DNA from: Ilex aquifolium
Taxonomy: Eukaryota > Streptophyta > Magnoliopsida > Aquifoliales > Aquifoliaceae
NCBI GenBank assembly: GCA_951799425.1
Contig: OX637391.1
Location: 20,570,551 to 20,634,550 of the forward strand
Direction: 5' to 3'
Length of the DNA: 64,000 nucleotides
Of this stretch, positions 24,047-36,075 are shown one piece after another. The notes below the pieces were generated by a model. The model ran no database searches, was not told the origin of the DNA, and saw only the letters and a program-made list of their open reading frames with translations. Made by a program: the position numbers and the translations under genes. The first letter of the stretch is position 1. Each line of letters opens with the position of its first letter.

Positions 24047-25200
24047 GTAATGCAAAGTGAAGTCATAGTCCTCCAAGAACTCCATCCACCTGCGTTGCCT
24101 CATGTTGAGGTCTCGCTGTGTAAAGATGTACTTCAGACTTTTGTGGTCCGAAAACTCCTCGAACTGCTCACCGTATAGATAGTGGCGCCAAGCCTTCAAG
24201 GCAAAGACTATGGTTGCCAACTCCATGTCATGTGTGGGGTAATTCTGCTCGTGGTTCTTTAACTGTCGAGAACCATAAGCCACCACATTTCCCGATTGCA
24301 TCAAGATGCAACCAAGTCCATCCTTCGAGGCATCACAATACACTGTGTACCTCTGTCCCCTCTCCGGAACAATCAAGATAGGGGCTAAAGTAAGCCTCAT
24401 CTTCAACTCCTGGAATCCCTTCTCACACGAATCATTCCATTCAAACTTGACCTCCTTCCGGGTCAATCTCGTCATAGGTGCAGCTAGTCGGGAGAAATCC
24501 TCAATGAACCTCCTGTAATACCCCGCCAATCCCAAGAAACTACGTATCTCGAAGACTGACTTCGGCCTCTCCCAATTCATGACTGCCTCAACCTTCTCCG
24601 GGTCCACGGATACACCCAAAACCGACACCACATGTCCCAAAAATTTCACCTCCGTGAGCCAAAATTCACACTTGCTGAACTTGGCGTACAACTGATGGTC
24701 TCTCAACATCTGGAGAACGATCCTCAAGTGACCCTCATGCTCCTCCTCAGACTTGGAGTAGATCAAGATGTCGTCAACAAAGACTACGACAAACTGATCT
24801 AAGTAGGGTTGGAACACCCTATGCATGAGATCCATGAATGCCGCTGGGGCATTCGTCAATCCAAAGGGCATCACTGTGAACTCAAAATGCCCATACCGCG
24901 TTCTGAACGCCGTCTTAGGGATATCTACCTCCCTAACCTCAACTGATGGTAGCCGGTGCGGAGATCTATATTGGAGTAGACCCGCGCCCCTCTCAGCTGA
25001 TCAAACAAATCATCAATCCTCGACAAAGGGTACCTATTCTTGATAGTAACCCTATTTAACTGCCGGTAGTCTATACATAGTCGAAGGATCTTGTCCTTCT
25101 TCTTGGAAAACAACACCGGAGTGCTCCACGGTGAAGTGCTTGGTCTAATAAAGCCTCTGTCCAACAACTCTTGTAATTGGACCTTGAGTTCTTGCAACTC
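24047..25200 (-). pseudogene. C: RNase H (N-terminal part) and reverse transcriptase
   Basis: Minus strand. RT shows [34 protein letters not shown] and [13 protein letters not shown] (catalytic VDD near 24770). RNase H shows [36 protein letters not shown] and [17 protein letters not shown]. Long open stretches remain. Confidence 0.92.
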
Positions 25201-26040
25201 AGCAGGTGCCATCCTATGCGGTGTCATAGAAATGGGTGATAGACCGGGGTGCAACTCAATGGTGAAGTCGACATCCTTAGGTGGAGGTAATCCCGGTAGT
25301 TCATCCAGAAAAACATCCTCATACTCACAAACCACCCGAGGTAGACCAAACTCCTGTCTCGCCTCGTCCTCCAGGGTAAGGCTTGCTAGCCAACCCATCA
25401 ACTGCCCGTGCCATCTAGAGTCATACACGGCTTGAGGTAAAGCACCATGCTTTTCCCCTTGGAATTTGAAACGAACGCCTTCTGGGGTGTAGGCAGTGAC
25501 CCTCTTCCAATCACAATCAATGACGACTCGGTGCGCCGTCAACCAATCTATACCAAGGATAACATCGAACTCCGACATGTCCATGACCCTAAGGTCCACG
25601 GTGAGTAGAATCCCCAAGATCTCTAACTCACAACCCCGACATATCTGATCAACACTCACCCTAGCTCCTAGGGGAGAACTCACATGCAACGGCTCTTCCA
25701 AGGTTTCAACCTCTAAGCCCAAATCTTTCACACATGATGCAGCAATAAAAGAATGAGATGCACCAGAGTCAAATAATACCCTTGCCCATAAGCGAGAGAG
25801 TAGAAATGTAGCCTGGATAACCGACTGATCCGCTGACTCAGTCTGAGGAGTGATGGGGGTAGACACGCCCTTAGGTCCCTGAAGTCCCGGCTTGTGAGCC
25901 CTGACCTAGACCTCGACCCCGACCCATGCCCTGGCCCATCTGGCCTGAAACTGGTACTGACTTCCCTGGCCCATGGTGGGGTAGGAAGGAATAAAGTGAG
26001 TCTGTGAGTGCCCCACCGATGACTGGGACTTAGATGCCCC
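25200..26040 (-). pseudogene. C: aspartic protease and linker to RT
   Basis: Minus strand. The protease shows [19 protein letters not shown] (DSGA active site near 25760-25800) and [19 protein letters not shown]. The linker to RT contains [15 protein letters not shown] and [10 protein letters not shown]. Confidence 0.92.
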
Positions 26041-26965
26041 ATAACTCTGGGTTCCCTGCCTCTAAGGATAATCCCGCTTCATATGCCCCGGTTGGTTGCA
26101 ATGATAGCAAGTCCTCTGGCCTGCCTGGCAGGTAGTCCTGAAATTTCTCCCACCTGGGGATGATTGACCTTGGCCTTGGCCTTGATAGCCTCGGCCCTGT
26201 GGAGTAGAAGTCCTTTGCTTCTTCCCCGAACTAGAAGAAAAAGATTGGCCCTCCTTCTTCTTGTCCTTAACACCCGCCTCCCGGATGTTCCGTGCGTTAT
26301 CTATCTCTCTCTTAATGGCCATAGCTGTCTCGACCATCAAGTCCAAGTCTTGCAGGAGAAGACCCACAATTTTTACCCCGGATGGACAATTTCAGACCAT
26401 CCTCAAACTTTCTCACCTTGGCCATATCTGTGGCCACATAGTCGTCAGCGAAACAAGCTAATTCTGTGAACTTAGCCACGTATTCGAGCACCGTCATAGT
26501 CCCTTGCCTCAAGTCCAGGAACTCCCGAGCCTTAGCTTGCCGGATAGACGCCGGAAAATAATTGCCCATGAAGAGCTCTCGGAATTCTCCCCATGTCATT
26601 GCCTCCAAGTTCCTCGAGGCTTTAACCCAATCCCACCATAATTGGGATTCTCCCTCTAGCTGAAAAGTAGCTAGCGTTATCTTAGTGGCATCGGAGGTGA
26701 TCTCCATAGCCCCTAAGACCTTGTCAACTTGCCGGAACCAATGGTCAGCTACCATCGGATCCGCCCCTCCCTCAAAAGTTGGAGGCTTGTGTGCCTTAAA
26801 CTTCTGGAGGTTACTTAAGCCTCCTTGGCCCACATTTGCACTAGTCTGTGCAATGGTAGCAACCGTAACACCAATAGCCTCCACGAAGGCTTGTTAGTCA
26901 AAGGCCGGTGGTGGTTGGTTGTTGTTCCGTCCACCGCCTCGGCGTCCTCTCCCTCTATTTTCCAT
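26040..26965 (-). pseudogene. C: gag region
   Basis: Minus strand. The capsid-like part has FKAHKPPTFEGGADPMV, WWDWVKASRNLEAMTWGEF, FMGNYFPASIRQ and LDLRQGTMTVLEYVAKF. It is followed by a basic linker and a CCHC knuckle (CYHCNQPGHMKRDYP near 26065-26110). The likely start is near 26965, giving an Arg/Gly-rich N-terminus as in B. Confidence 0.9.
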
Positions 26966-27306
26966 CTACACAAATGCCAAATAGTAATAGAGCCTCACAT
27001 AGTATCCCAAGATAGGGATCAAGCGCAAACATTGAGAATTCTCGCATTGTCCCCCTAGTACAATGTGTGTCACGTACTTGCAGACATTTACACATTGAAC
27101 TATCCCGTTCATTCCTTTTTCCGGACCACAAGGTTATGTTCTCTAACCCTACTGTTTTCCTTTCCATATACATTCTACCATGCATATAATTCATATAACA
27201 CATAGCACATAACATAGAGCATATTAAAGCACATAACATGAAATGTAAGATGTATGCAGTGGTCTAGACTCATGCCCATCAAGCCCTAGGTAAATCGTAT
27301 ACCTAT
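26966..27306 (-). other. C: leader between primer site and gag
   Basis: Noncoding; similar to the B leader at 9802-10140. No gene seen. Confidence 0.75.
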
Positions 27307-27318
27307 GCTCTGATACCA
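27307..27318 (-). promoter_or_regulatory. C: primer-binding site, initiator-Met tRNA
   Basis: The minus strand reads TGGTATCAGAGC three bases inside the 5' LTR. Further copies of the same 12-mer lie inside the LTRs (around 18033-18044 and 27393-27404). Confidence 0.92.
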
Positions 27319-27321
27319 AGC

Positions 27322-27407
27322 TGTGACACCCCAAAATTCGAGTGTCCATTATTAACCCATAATTAACTCAAACAAAGCCAAGATATCAATACGCTCTGAT
27401 ACCAAGT
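27322..27407 (-). repeat. C: primer-site-bearing unit in the 5' LTR
   Basis: One copy of the 86-bp unit found twice in the 3' LTR; it ends GCTCTGATACCAAGT and is followed by a second LTR-type start, TGTGACACCCC, at 27408. Confidence 0.85.
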
Positions 27408-27692
27408 TGTGACACCCCAAAATTTGGGGGTCCTTTATTAACCGTTGATCATCCATCAACCCGCGGAAATACCCGTGGATGTCGCTTAACCCGACACCAC
27501 GTCGATAGCATCCCCTTAACCGGGATTATAGCCCACAAGTGTAACCTGTGTTCCATTGTTCATTGGATCCAACCAAGGTCCAATATACCATGATTTATAC
27601 TCAATTATGGTCCATTTACATCTTTGGAGGGAAGGAAAAAATATAGGCTGAAAACATGGCGAAACAGTTTTAAAATTTGAAATTTTTGGAAA

Positions 27693-27825
27693 GAGTATCG
27701 GTACTACGTACCGGTACGGTTTGCCCACTGGAAAAAGAGTACCGGTACGCTGTACCGGTACTGTATGCCTACTGGAAAAAGTGTATCGGTACGGTTTGCC
27801 TACTGGACAGCAGCGTACCGGTACT
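27693..27825. repeat. C: GTACCGGTAC palindrome array (5' LTR), 6 copies
   Basis: Six exact or near copies, paired, with spacers containing TTTGCCTACTGGA. The other LTR of the same element has four, so copy number changed within one element's LTR pair. Confidence 0.88.
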
Positions 27826-28604
27826 GTCTGTCCATTTTTGCCTATTTCAACTGTTTTGGATTTCAAATCTATTCCAAACCCTTCCACATCCATCCAATAC
27901 ATGTTTAACATCATTTCCCACACAAAAGTTGGTACTCACAAGTTCTATTATAATCATTTGCATATAATTACATATCCAAAAGCTAAGTTTTCATAAATTG
28001 TTTACAAAAACTCAAGTTAAAGCCACAAGCGGCCTCTCTTCATCCTTGGGGTCCCGGATGAGCGTCATCCGCCGGTGTGTGTCTCATACCTGAAATATTT
28101 TCCCGTACAGAGGCTACTCCCCACCCTAGATGCACATGAAATGTTCACAATGCAACCGATCAACACTTTATAACATTCCACTCAAGAATATGTATTCCAT
28201 GTAGGAATTCACCATGTTATGCCATGAAATGAGATGAGACTCACTCACGCACATCAACCCGAGCCCTTCTCGACTCCTCAACACATGCAAGTACCCATGT
28301 GAATGACTCCGTCATCTATGTTACACATCAAATGACATTTACAAATCTAGGGTCTTTCTTGGGGTGGATATTCATGGACTTACACCAACGGCACCCAACC
28401 GACACGGAATTCATGGACTTCCACCAACGGTTCCGCGTACACTGACACACTTTATGGGCTCTTATACCAACGGAGTGCGTATCCAATCACCGGGTCTCTC
28501 ACCCGAGGGACAGTCAAGCCCGTCTTGCTACCCCAACCCAATTTTCATGCAACCGCGCGACTTAGTCGGATCATCGACCCAACTTTTCCAAGTCCACCTG
28601 TCAT

Positions 28605-29420
28605 TCATTCGATGGGTGTTTGGAGAACTTAGAGAGAGTTCTTGAAAGATGTGGGAAGAAAAACTTGGTGCTCAATTGGGAGAAGTATCACTTCATGGTG
28701 ACACAAGAAATTGTGCTTGGGCACATTGTCTCGGCAAAGGGGATCGAAGTTGGCAAATCAAAGGTTGAGGCCATTTCCAACCTCCCTACACCAATGGTCA
28801 TCAAAGATATCAGGTCGTTTCTTGGTCATGCTGGCTTTTATCATCGTTTTATTAAGGATTTTAGTGCATTAGCCCGACCTTTGACTAATTTTCTTGCAAA
28901 AGATGTCCCATTTGTTTGGTCGGATGATTGTGAGGCATCCTTTAAAAAATTAAATAACGTCCTCATTTCACCTCCGATCATGCGACCACCCAAGTGGGAC
29001 TCACCATTTGAGCTTATGTGCGACGCGAGTGACTATGCGGTCGATGCTGTGCTCGGTCAAAGGGAAGACAAGAGACCCTATGTAATATACTATGCTAGTA
29101 AGACTCTTAATGAATCACAAATGAATTACACTACTACTGAAAAAGAGTTGCTAGCTATAGTATTTGTATTGGATAAATTTCGGTCTTACATCATTGGTTC
29201 ACCTATAGTAGTCTATACCGATCACTCTACTTTGAAGTATTTGTTGTCTAAGCAGGATGCCAAACCGAGACTCATTAGGTGGATACTCCTCCTACAAGAA
29301 TTCAACTTGACGATCAAAGATAAAAAAGGAGTTGAGAACGTGGTGGCAGACCATTTATCCCGACTTATGGTGCAAGATGTTGATAAACACATTCTTATCC
29401 CTGACTCTTTTCCTGATGAG
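28605..29420 (+). pseudogene. F: C-terminal RT and RNase H region
   Basis: Begins inside RT ([40 protein letters not shown]). RNase H shows [57 protein letters not shown] and VVADHLSRL. Closely related to the same region of E. Confidence 0.92.
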
Positions 29421-29429
29421 TATTTACTT

Positions 29430-30752
29430 TCGATTCATTTTATTTGTCCCTGGTATGCTGACATATGTAATTATCTTGCTGCAGGACAAATACCATCGTA
29501 CTGGAGCCCAGAGGATAGACGGAGATTCATGGTGGATGTGAAGTACTTTTACTCCGACAACTCGTACCTGTTCAAGTATTGCCCTGACCAAGTCATGCGG
29601 AGATACGTACCAGAAAATGAACAACGGGAAGTCCTTGTATTTTTTCATTCGGAGGCGCGCTGTGGCCATTTCTCTTCAAAGAAGACTTCGGTGAAGATTC
29701 TACAGTCAGGTTTTTATTGGCCTTCTTTGATAAAAGATTGTATCTCTTTCTGTAAAGAATGTGATAGGTGCCAACGTTTGGATAGTGTGACCCGTAGGAA
29801 CATGATGCCCCTCTCTCTTGTACTTGTTATCGAGATATTTGATTGTTGGGGCATCGACTTCATGGGTCCCTTCCCCGTGTCATTTGGCTACCTATACATT
29901 CTGCTGGTAGTGGACTATGTGTCCAAATGAGTGGAGGTTATCCCGACCAAGACCAACGACCACTGGGTCGTGGTCAAGTTTCTCAAGGAGAACATATTTT
30001 CGAAGTTCAGGATGCCTCGTGCAATGATAAGCGACGGTGGTTCACATTTCTATAATAGGCCATTTGCATCTTTGATGTATAAGTATGGTGTCACACACAA
30101 GGTGTCCACCTCATATCACCCACAAACCAATGACCAAGAAGAGTTGGCCAATAAGGAAATCAAAAATATCCTAGAGAAAACAGTGAATCCCAATAGGAAG
30201 GATTGGTCATTTAGGTTGACCGATGCCCTTTGGGCTTTCCGCACAGCTTATAAAACAATTGTAGGCATGTTTCCCTATCGGCTCGTCTATGGAAAGGCTT
30301 GCCATTTGCCGGTTGAAATGGAACATAAGGCCTATTGGGCCATAAAGACCTTGAACTTCAACATGAGAATGGCCGGAGAAAATAGGAAGCTTGAAATGAA
30401 TGAATTGGAAGAGATTCAAAGAGATTCGTATGAGAGCTCTAAAATTTCAAAAGAGAGGGCTATGATCTTTCATGATTAATCCATTGTTAGGAAATCATTT
30501 GAGCTCGGACAAAAAGTGCTCTTATACAATTCTTGTCTCGCGATCTTTCAAGGGAAACTCCGATCCCGTTGGGATGGCCCATATCTTGTCAAGGTGGCCT
30601 ACCCCAATGGAGCTGTGGAAGTCACAAACCCCGAAGATGGCAAGACATTCAAGGTCAACGGTCAAAGACTTAAGCCATTTTTTGAGGGTTTTGAAGGGCA
30701 AGGAGTGGAGGAAGATTTGATGGATTCGGTCTACCCGGACTTGTTGGAGTGA
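29430..30752 (+). pseudogene. F: integrase region
   Basis: HHCC zinc-binding part (FFHSEARCGHFSSKKTSVK, CKECDRCQRLDS near 29640-29790), catalytic core ([19 protein letters not shown]), [33 protein letters not shown] and [19 protein letters not shown]. The C-terminal part has [15 protein letters not shown] and NGQRLKPF. No chromodomain, as expected for Athila. A few breaks. Confidence 0.9.
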
Positions 30753-30952
30753 TAACTGTTCATAGGATCTTTAGTGTACAGTCAGTTTTACTTACTTTAT
30801 CTGTTTATGCTTACTTACTTTATCTTTACGTATAGTGTTATTTTTCTTAGTTGCAGATATTGGTGTTTTTGTCAAAAACTCAAGTGCGAGGTGTTCTCTA
30901 ACCCTACTCATCTTTTTACAGTCCTTCATTGTGTATCATATCTTTTTTGTTG

Positions 30953-30990
30953 CATTGATGACAATGCATGAATCAAGTTGGGGGGTGAGG
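30953..30990 (+). promoter_or_regulatory. F: CATTG stem-loop plus G-tract behind integrase
   Basis: CATTGATGACAATG at 30953-30966, then AAGTTGGGGGGTGAGG. Counterparts in A, D2 and E keep both arms and the G-tract. Confidence 0.6.
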
Positions 30991-31279
30991 TGCACCATTT
31001 GTATGATACGCCAATGTTTGTGGAAATTTTTGTTGATAATACCAATTTTTGTGGTAAAAATTCATCTTTCACATATCATATAGATTTTTGTTCTCAATAG
31101 TTACAAATTATGTGAAAATTTTGAAAATTTTTGAGAAAATATCTGAATGTTGATCTGTATTCCCTTATTAAGAGTGATATGAGCTGTTAATATGTTGATC
31201 TTTGTGTTGAATTGTGAATATATGAGCACATTATAGAAGTTCATCCTATGCTTGAGTATCACATGTGTTTGTTTTTTAA

Positions 31280-32757
31280 CTCACCAATATGTACACCTTG
31301 AATGTGTAATTTCGTCAATTTACGGATTGAGTTCACATTTTAGAGCTTGACATGAATAGTGGAGATGAGTAAATACCCATGAGAGCTTTAGTGTCAATCC
31401 TTGTTAGAGGGAACTTACATTTACTCAAAGAACAATTCTTCAAAATTCAAATTTGTTAAATCTCATCATGCCTGTTTTGTTTAGGTGCATTTGTGTAGTT
31501 GATTGACTTGTCTTGAAATGCATAATGCTCCTCCATACTTATCTAGAGGTGATCTTTGGCCATTTTTTGAATGCTTTGAGCCTTAGCCTTTTTCTTGTGA
31601 AAATTTTATCCCTAGTGCTTTGATTGAGCCTTAATTGTAAATTCGTTTTCATGTCACATTTGACCAAGCCAGTGCAAAATGATAAAAAAATCTACCTCAC
31701 TTTGGTTGTTCCTAGAGCTGAATATGAGTGATCATAAAAGAGAAGGAAGTATGGTGTGGAAACGCAAACAAAAGGGATGAATGATGTTGAAACTCAAAGA
31801 GTTGAATGGAAAAAGAATGAAAATCCAAGAAAATGAGAAAAAGGGAGTGAAAAGAAGAAAAGAATGACAAAAGAAGAAGGAAAACAAAGAAAAGAAACAA
31901 ACAGTGTGGTGATGGTGTCGGACTGAAAATCCCATGAAAAGGGAGATTTTTTTGAAATAAAAGTCATCCACTCGGAACAACTCTCTTTGTTATCCTATAT
32001 CATTCTTTTCATTTGCCTCAATATCACCCCCAAGGCCCCATTATAACCCTTGAAAGTCCTAATTGATCTAGAGAAGCATGGAAGATGCATACTTTTAAAA
32101 GAAAAAGAGAAGTTGGTTTGCTATATAGTGCCATAGCATTTCTTTCATGAGATTATGCCAAGGTTATTTCATTTTCATGCATGAACTTCATTTTTGGATT
32201 ATATCTGAGCATACTTCGTTTTGTGCACAAGATTCTATCTCACATTTACACGTGGAGAGCATGCTAGATAACTAGAGTGTGATTCATTGTTGAGAGACAC
32301 CATTGGTGAGGATGCATCGAAGCGTAATTTGGATAGCCAAAGTGAAAGTGAATTCCATTGTGTAACTGCTTAAATTACATGTCCATTGCACACACACACG
32401 AGTTTGAAAATGAATGTGTAGGTGCATACTCTAGACTAGCATTTAAAGTCATGGTGTTGCTCATGTGTGCTTGGTTCGAGCATTTGAACGATGTGTTTCA
32501 TAGCCCTATGCTTAAAGGATGGGGAATATGACTCAACTTTCGATATTTGATATGATTTAGGAATACCCTTGCTATTTGAATCTAAGTGTTACATTTTGGG
32601 TATTCATTTTGGTAGTTTAAATTAGAAATCCATGTCTTGTCTTTAAAAACGTCAAAATCTTAAATCATGTTGCAATTTCATAAAAGACTTTGGGCATGAT
32701 CAATCAATTGTGGTTCATATGTGTAGTTCAAGTTTTTGATAGGTTAGATGTCATAGT
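31280..32757 (+). other. F: long conserved noncoding block
   Basis: No credible ORF. It aligns block by block with D2 (minus strand, 50160-49930 and 35420-34800) and with E (46600-47400). Shared blocks include GAGATTATGCCAA, GTCCTAATTGATCT and the stretch around GAGCCTTAATTGTAAATTCG. Plus-strand A/G-rich sequence at 31735-31900 is low complexity. Confidence 0.7.
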
Positions 32758-34595
32758 TGCTTGGTCAAAACTGTTGTTGTTCCTAACCTCCTAATATCAT
32801 CCCTTAATGTGCATATGATTTATAGTGTGTAGGGGAGTGTCACTCTCCCTCGGAATGATGTGAGAAATAAGGCAACGAAATGGTGGTGGAAACGAAATGT
32901 ATGAAATGCAAAATGAACAAAAGTGCTCCCCAAGCGCAAGGAGTCTTTTGATTGTCGTGTTTTACTTGGAAAAGTATTCCAAGGTCGTCTCCTCGGGGAA
33001 GGAAAGTTCAAGTGTGTGAAGGTGATTTTGTCAAAATGGAAAATTGTAAAAATCTTTTAGTTTGAGTTTTGTGAGTGAAGTTTTGAGGAAAATGAAATAA
33101 AACAAGTGTTGGTTAATCCAAAGGGTTCATTCCAATGGGAATCCCAAATCAACTCGAAACCTTCCTTGAATAGAGCTTAGATGAACGATTGATTCGTGGG
33201 AAGCTAGGGACGAGATGGAGGTGAGGATCCAAGCATAACCCGTGACCAGGCCTACGGGATATCAAAGACTCACAACCGCATCCACTCTCAACCTAGTCAA
33301 ACCGAACCATCGTACTCTGAGAGGAGGAAAGAGAATGAGTTGAAATGGCACACCCAAGAGGAAATCTCCCTTGGATTAACCAACTTAAAATCTAACTACT
33401 CATGGTAAAAGGAAAGAAATGCATAATGTAAAGAGACATAATGAAGAAATCAAACATGGAACTTAACTTAAAGCAAGAAAACTTGAACTATAAAGAAAGA
33501 AATACAATACCCATTTTAAGCAAGAAATGAAGAAAACTTGGAAGCGACAATGGTGGATTGAAGAACATGTAACTAAACTTGAAATTTACTTGAAATAAAG
33601 GAAATTACAATGCAAAAAATAAAGATTACAAGAGAACTACAACTTACTGCCATGAAATGAGTGAAGAAAATGCAAAAATTTAAGTTTTCTATCTACTATT
33701 CATCAACTTCTTCCTTGGACTACTCTTAAGCTTAGGTAGCCACCCCCAAAATCTTGTGTGTATGCTGAATATATGGAGTAGAACTCTGCATTTTCGTCCA
33801 CGGAGGGTCCCCCTAGGTGTGTGCAGGCCTCCCATCAATGGGAAGTGAGTTGATGGCCTTGGAAATGCTAGCTTGCAATCCACCATGGCAGCCCCCTTCT
33901 CTCTCATCCCCATTAATGTCAATGTCTCCAAAGTCAAGAAATTGTGTGAGGATGGCATGGTTATGTGTAAAATATGTCAGGGTAGGTGTGGAAGAAGTGT
34001 AGGTGGGCCCCCCAAGAAGCTGGAGAAGACTTCCAGGAGTTCTGGACATTTTTGGCTGTTTCAGAAGAGCGTACCGGTACTCAGTAACGGTACCCCGAAC
34101 TCCAGTAGGAAAATCGTACCGGTACGGCGTACCGGTACGCTTCTGCTCCGGACCAGTTTTCGTAGAATTGTCATAACTTTTGATCCAACCGTCCGATTGA
34201 GCTCAAATTTATCCAAAATACAGAAGACATCCATATCTACAACTTTCATTTTTTTCACTTTTTAAGATTCAAAGTAGATCATGGTCAAAATGGAGGAAAA
34301 CCGAGGTACTGCCACCAAATTGTGCGGGTGCTAGTGCCTATGCTACCAAACACCGATACCTCCTTGATTTCTTTCACTTTTAAGCCTCCAAATCCTCAAG
34401 TACTGTGTCCATGCCTTAACCACACATCCACACTTAGTTACAAGGTTCTAAAATCTATCATTTAAGTTATAATTACCTGCAACCACAAGATTTCAACATT
34501 ATTCACAACTTTGGTAATTCTAGTTAATTAATTACAAAGTTGAGTTAAAATGCATGTAATGAGGCCATCAAATATACAATATTTTGTGCTCATCA
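32758..34595 (-). repeat. D2: 3' LTR (left copy)
   Basis: 1838 bp; minus strand begins TGATGAGCACAAAATATTG and ends GACCAAGCA. Pairs with 52127-53963. Confidence 0.92.
34069..34140. repeat. D2: GTACCGGTAC palindrome array (3' LTR)
   Basis: Four exact or near copies in two pairs, followed by CTCCGGACCAG as in D1. Confidence 0.88.
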
Positions 34596-34612
34596 CACCT
34601 CCCCAACTTAAG
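34596..34612 (-). promoter_or_regulatory. D2: polypurine tract
   Basis: The minus strand reads CTTAAGTTGGGGAGGTG directly before the 3' LTR. F has AGTTGGGGGGGGG in the same place. Confidence 0.78.
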
Positions 34613-35425
34613 TTTTGCTAGTCCCTAGCAAACAAAATGTAAAAAGCAAGCAAACAAAATAAACATATACTAATTCCACAATTGCATTTAGCATTTGCAA
34701 TAAGCCTTTAAACCCCTAGGTGATCCCTAGTGGACGAGTTTTGTCTCGTGAAGGTTTCCAGTGAAGGTACCTACAAACTTCTTTTCCTCGTATCCAATAT
34801 TTAAAGCATATTCCCTTATCTTAACTAGCACTGGGATGTCAAAAACAACTTGCTCAACACGCCCGAACTAATCACACATAAAACACATCATAGCCTTAAA
34901 TGCTATTTTAGAGTATCCACATACACATTCATTTTCAAACTCATGTGTGTGTGAAATGGGCATGTAATTTAAACATTTACACAACGGAGTTCACATTTAC
35001 TTGGGCTATCCAAATTCAGCTTCGATGCAAACTCACCAAGAGTGTCTCTCAACAATGAATCACACTATGGTTATCCTGGCATGCTCTCCATGTGTATATG
35101 TAAGGTAGAATCTTGTGCACAAAACAAAGTATGCTCACATATAATCCAAAAATGAAGTTCATGCATAAAAATGAAATAACCTTGGCATAATCTCATGAAA
35201 TGAATGCTAGGGCATTAGATAACAAACCAACTTCTCTTTTTCTTTGAAAGTATGCATCTCCCATGCTTCTCTAGATCATTTAGGACTTTCACGGGTTATA
35301 ATGGGGCCTTGGGATGATATTGAGGCAAAAGAAACGAAGGATATAGGATAACAAAGAGAGTTGTTCCGAGTGGATGACCTTTATTTCAAAAAGATCTCCC
35401 TTTTATGGGATTTCTAGGCTAACAC
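34613..35425 (-). other. D2: conserved noncoding block, part next to 3' LTR
   Basis: Noncoding. Aligns with F 31900-32400 and, near 34725-34760, with E around 47650-47700 (shared GAGACAA.ACTCGTCC.CTAGGG on the sense strand). Ends with AACAC, one copy of the duplication around E. Confidence 0.7.
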
Positions 35426-35610
35426 TGATTAGTACTTAAAGTTGACATATTATTATGACATTTTAAGACTAATGTTACTTTAATGGAGTTTAAGTGATGT
35501 CATTTCAGGTCCTAAAATGAACAAGGACCCAAGAACAACAAGTACCACACTTGGATGCAGCACCAGTACATTAGAGCCCAAAATTGGAGAAGCTTGGAGC
35601 ACAGCCAGAA

Positions 35611-35974
35611 CGTTCGAACGCCAACTCACGTTCGAACGTCCACATTGCACTATAGCAGACTCAACTGCTGAAGAGAAGGCGTGTTGCAGTTAGGAAAAAA
35701 GACTGGAGCTCTGAAGTACTTGAGTGTCACGTTCTAACGCCAACTCACGTTCGAACGTGCACTTGAGTTGATTGAAGACCAGACCACTGCAGAGAGTTGG
35801 AACTGAACTTCACAAAAGACCACAGATCACTCGAGTGAAAGGGGTCAGAGCAAATCTGGCGTTCGAACGCCCTCAGTGCAAAAATAGAAGAAAACGTTCG
35901 AACGACAGTCAACGTTCGAACGCCTTCAGTGCAAAAACAGAAAGAACGTTCGAACGCCAACTCACGTTCGAACG
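35611..35974. repeat. E: CGTTCGAACG palindrome array (5' LTR), 9 copies
   Basis: Nine exact or near copies, mostly in pairs with an 8-bp gap (often CCAACTCA). The array ends about 95 bp upstream of TATAAATA, so it occupies the U3 promoter region. Confidence 0.92.
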
Positions 35975-36067
35975 TTATCCACAGACTGGCAGCAGAGTTG
36001 TTGACTGTTCACTTGGACTTGGGCGGCAAACACTATTCTTTCACCCCCCCTGTCTCCTCCTCTTGCC

Positions 36068-36075
36068 TATAAATA
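36068..36075 (+). promoter_or_regulatory. E: LTR TATA box (5' LTR)
   Basis: TATAAATA about 640 bp into the LTR in a C-rich context (GCCTATAAATACTCCCC). The other LTR has the same box at 48452-48459. Confidence 0.75.

Larger units (their letters stand above)
17876..28604 (-). mobile_element. Element C: Tekay/Del chromovirus with one full and one partial LTR
   Basis: Minus-strand Tekay element with a 3' LTR at 17876-20437, integrase to gag at 20530-26965, an initiator-Met primer site at 27307-27318 and part of the 5' LTR at 27322-28604, where F begins. Solo LTR D1 interrupts the RNase H region. The pentamer to the left is GATTC (17871-17875), but its partner cannot be seen. Coding sequence is better preserved than in B, with perhaps five to ten breaks. 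Confidence 0.9.
27322..28604 (-). repeat. C: 5' LTR, partial
   Basis: Aligns with the left LTR from its outer end to about 19210. Beyond 28604 the sequence is F pol. It begins with one 86-bp primer-site-bearing unit (27322-27407). Confidence 0.88.
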
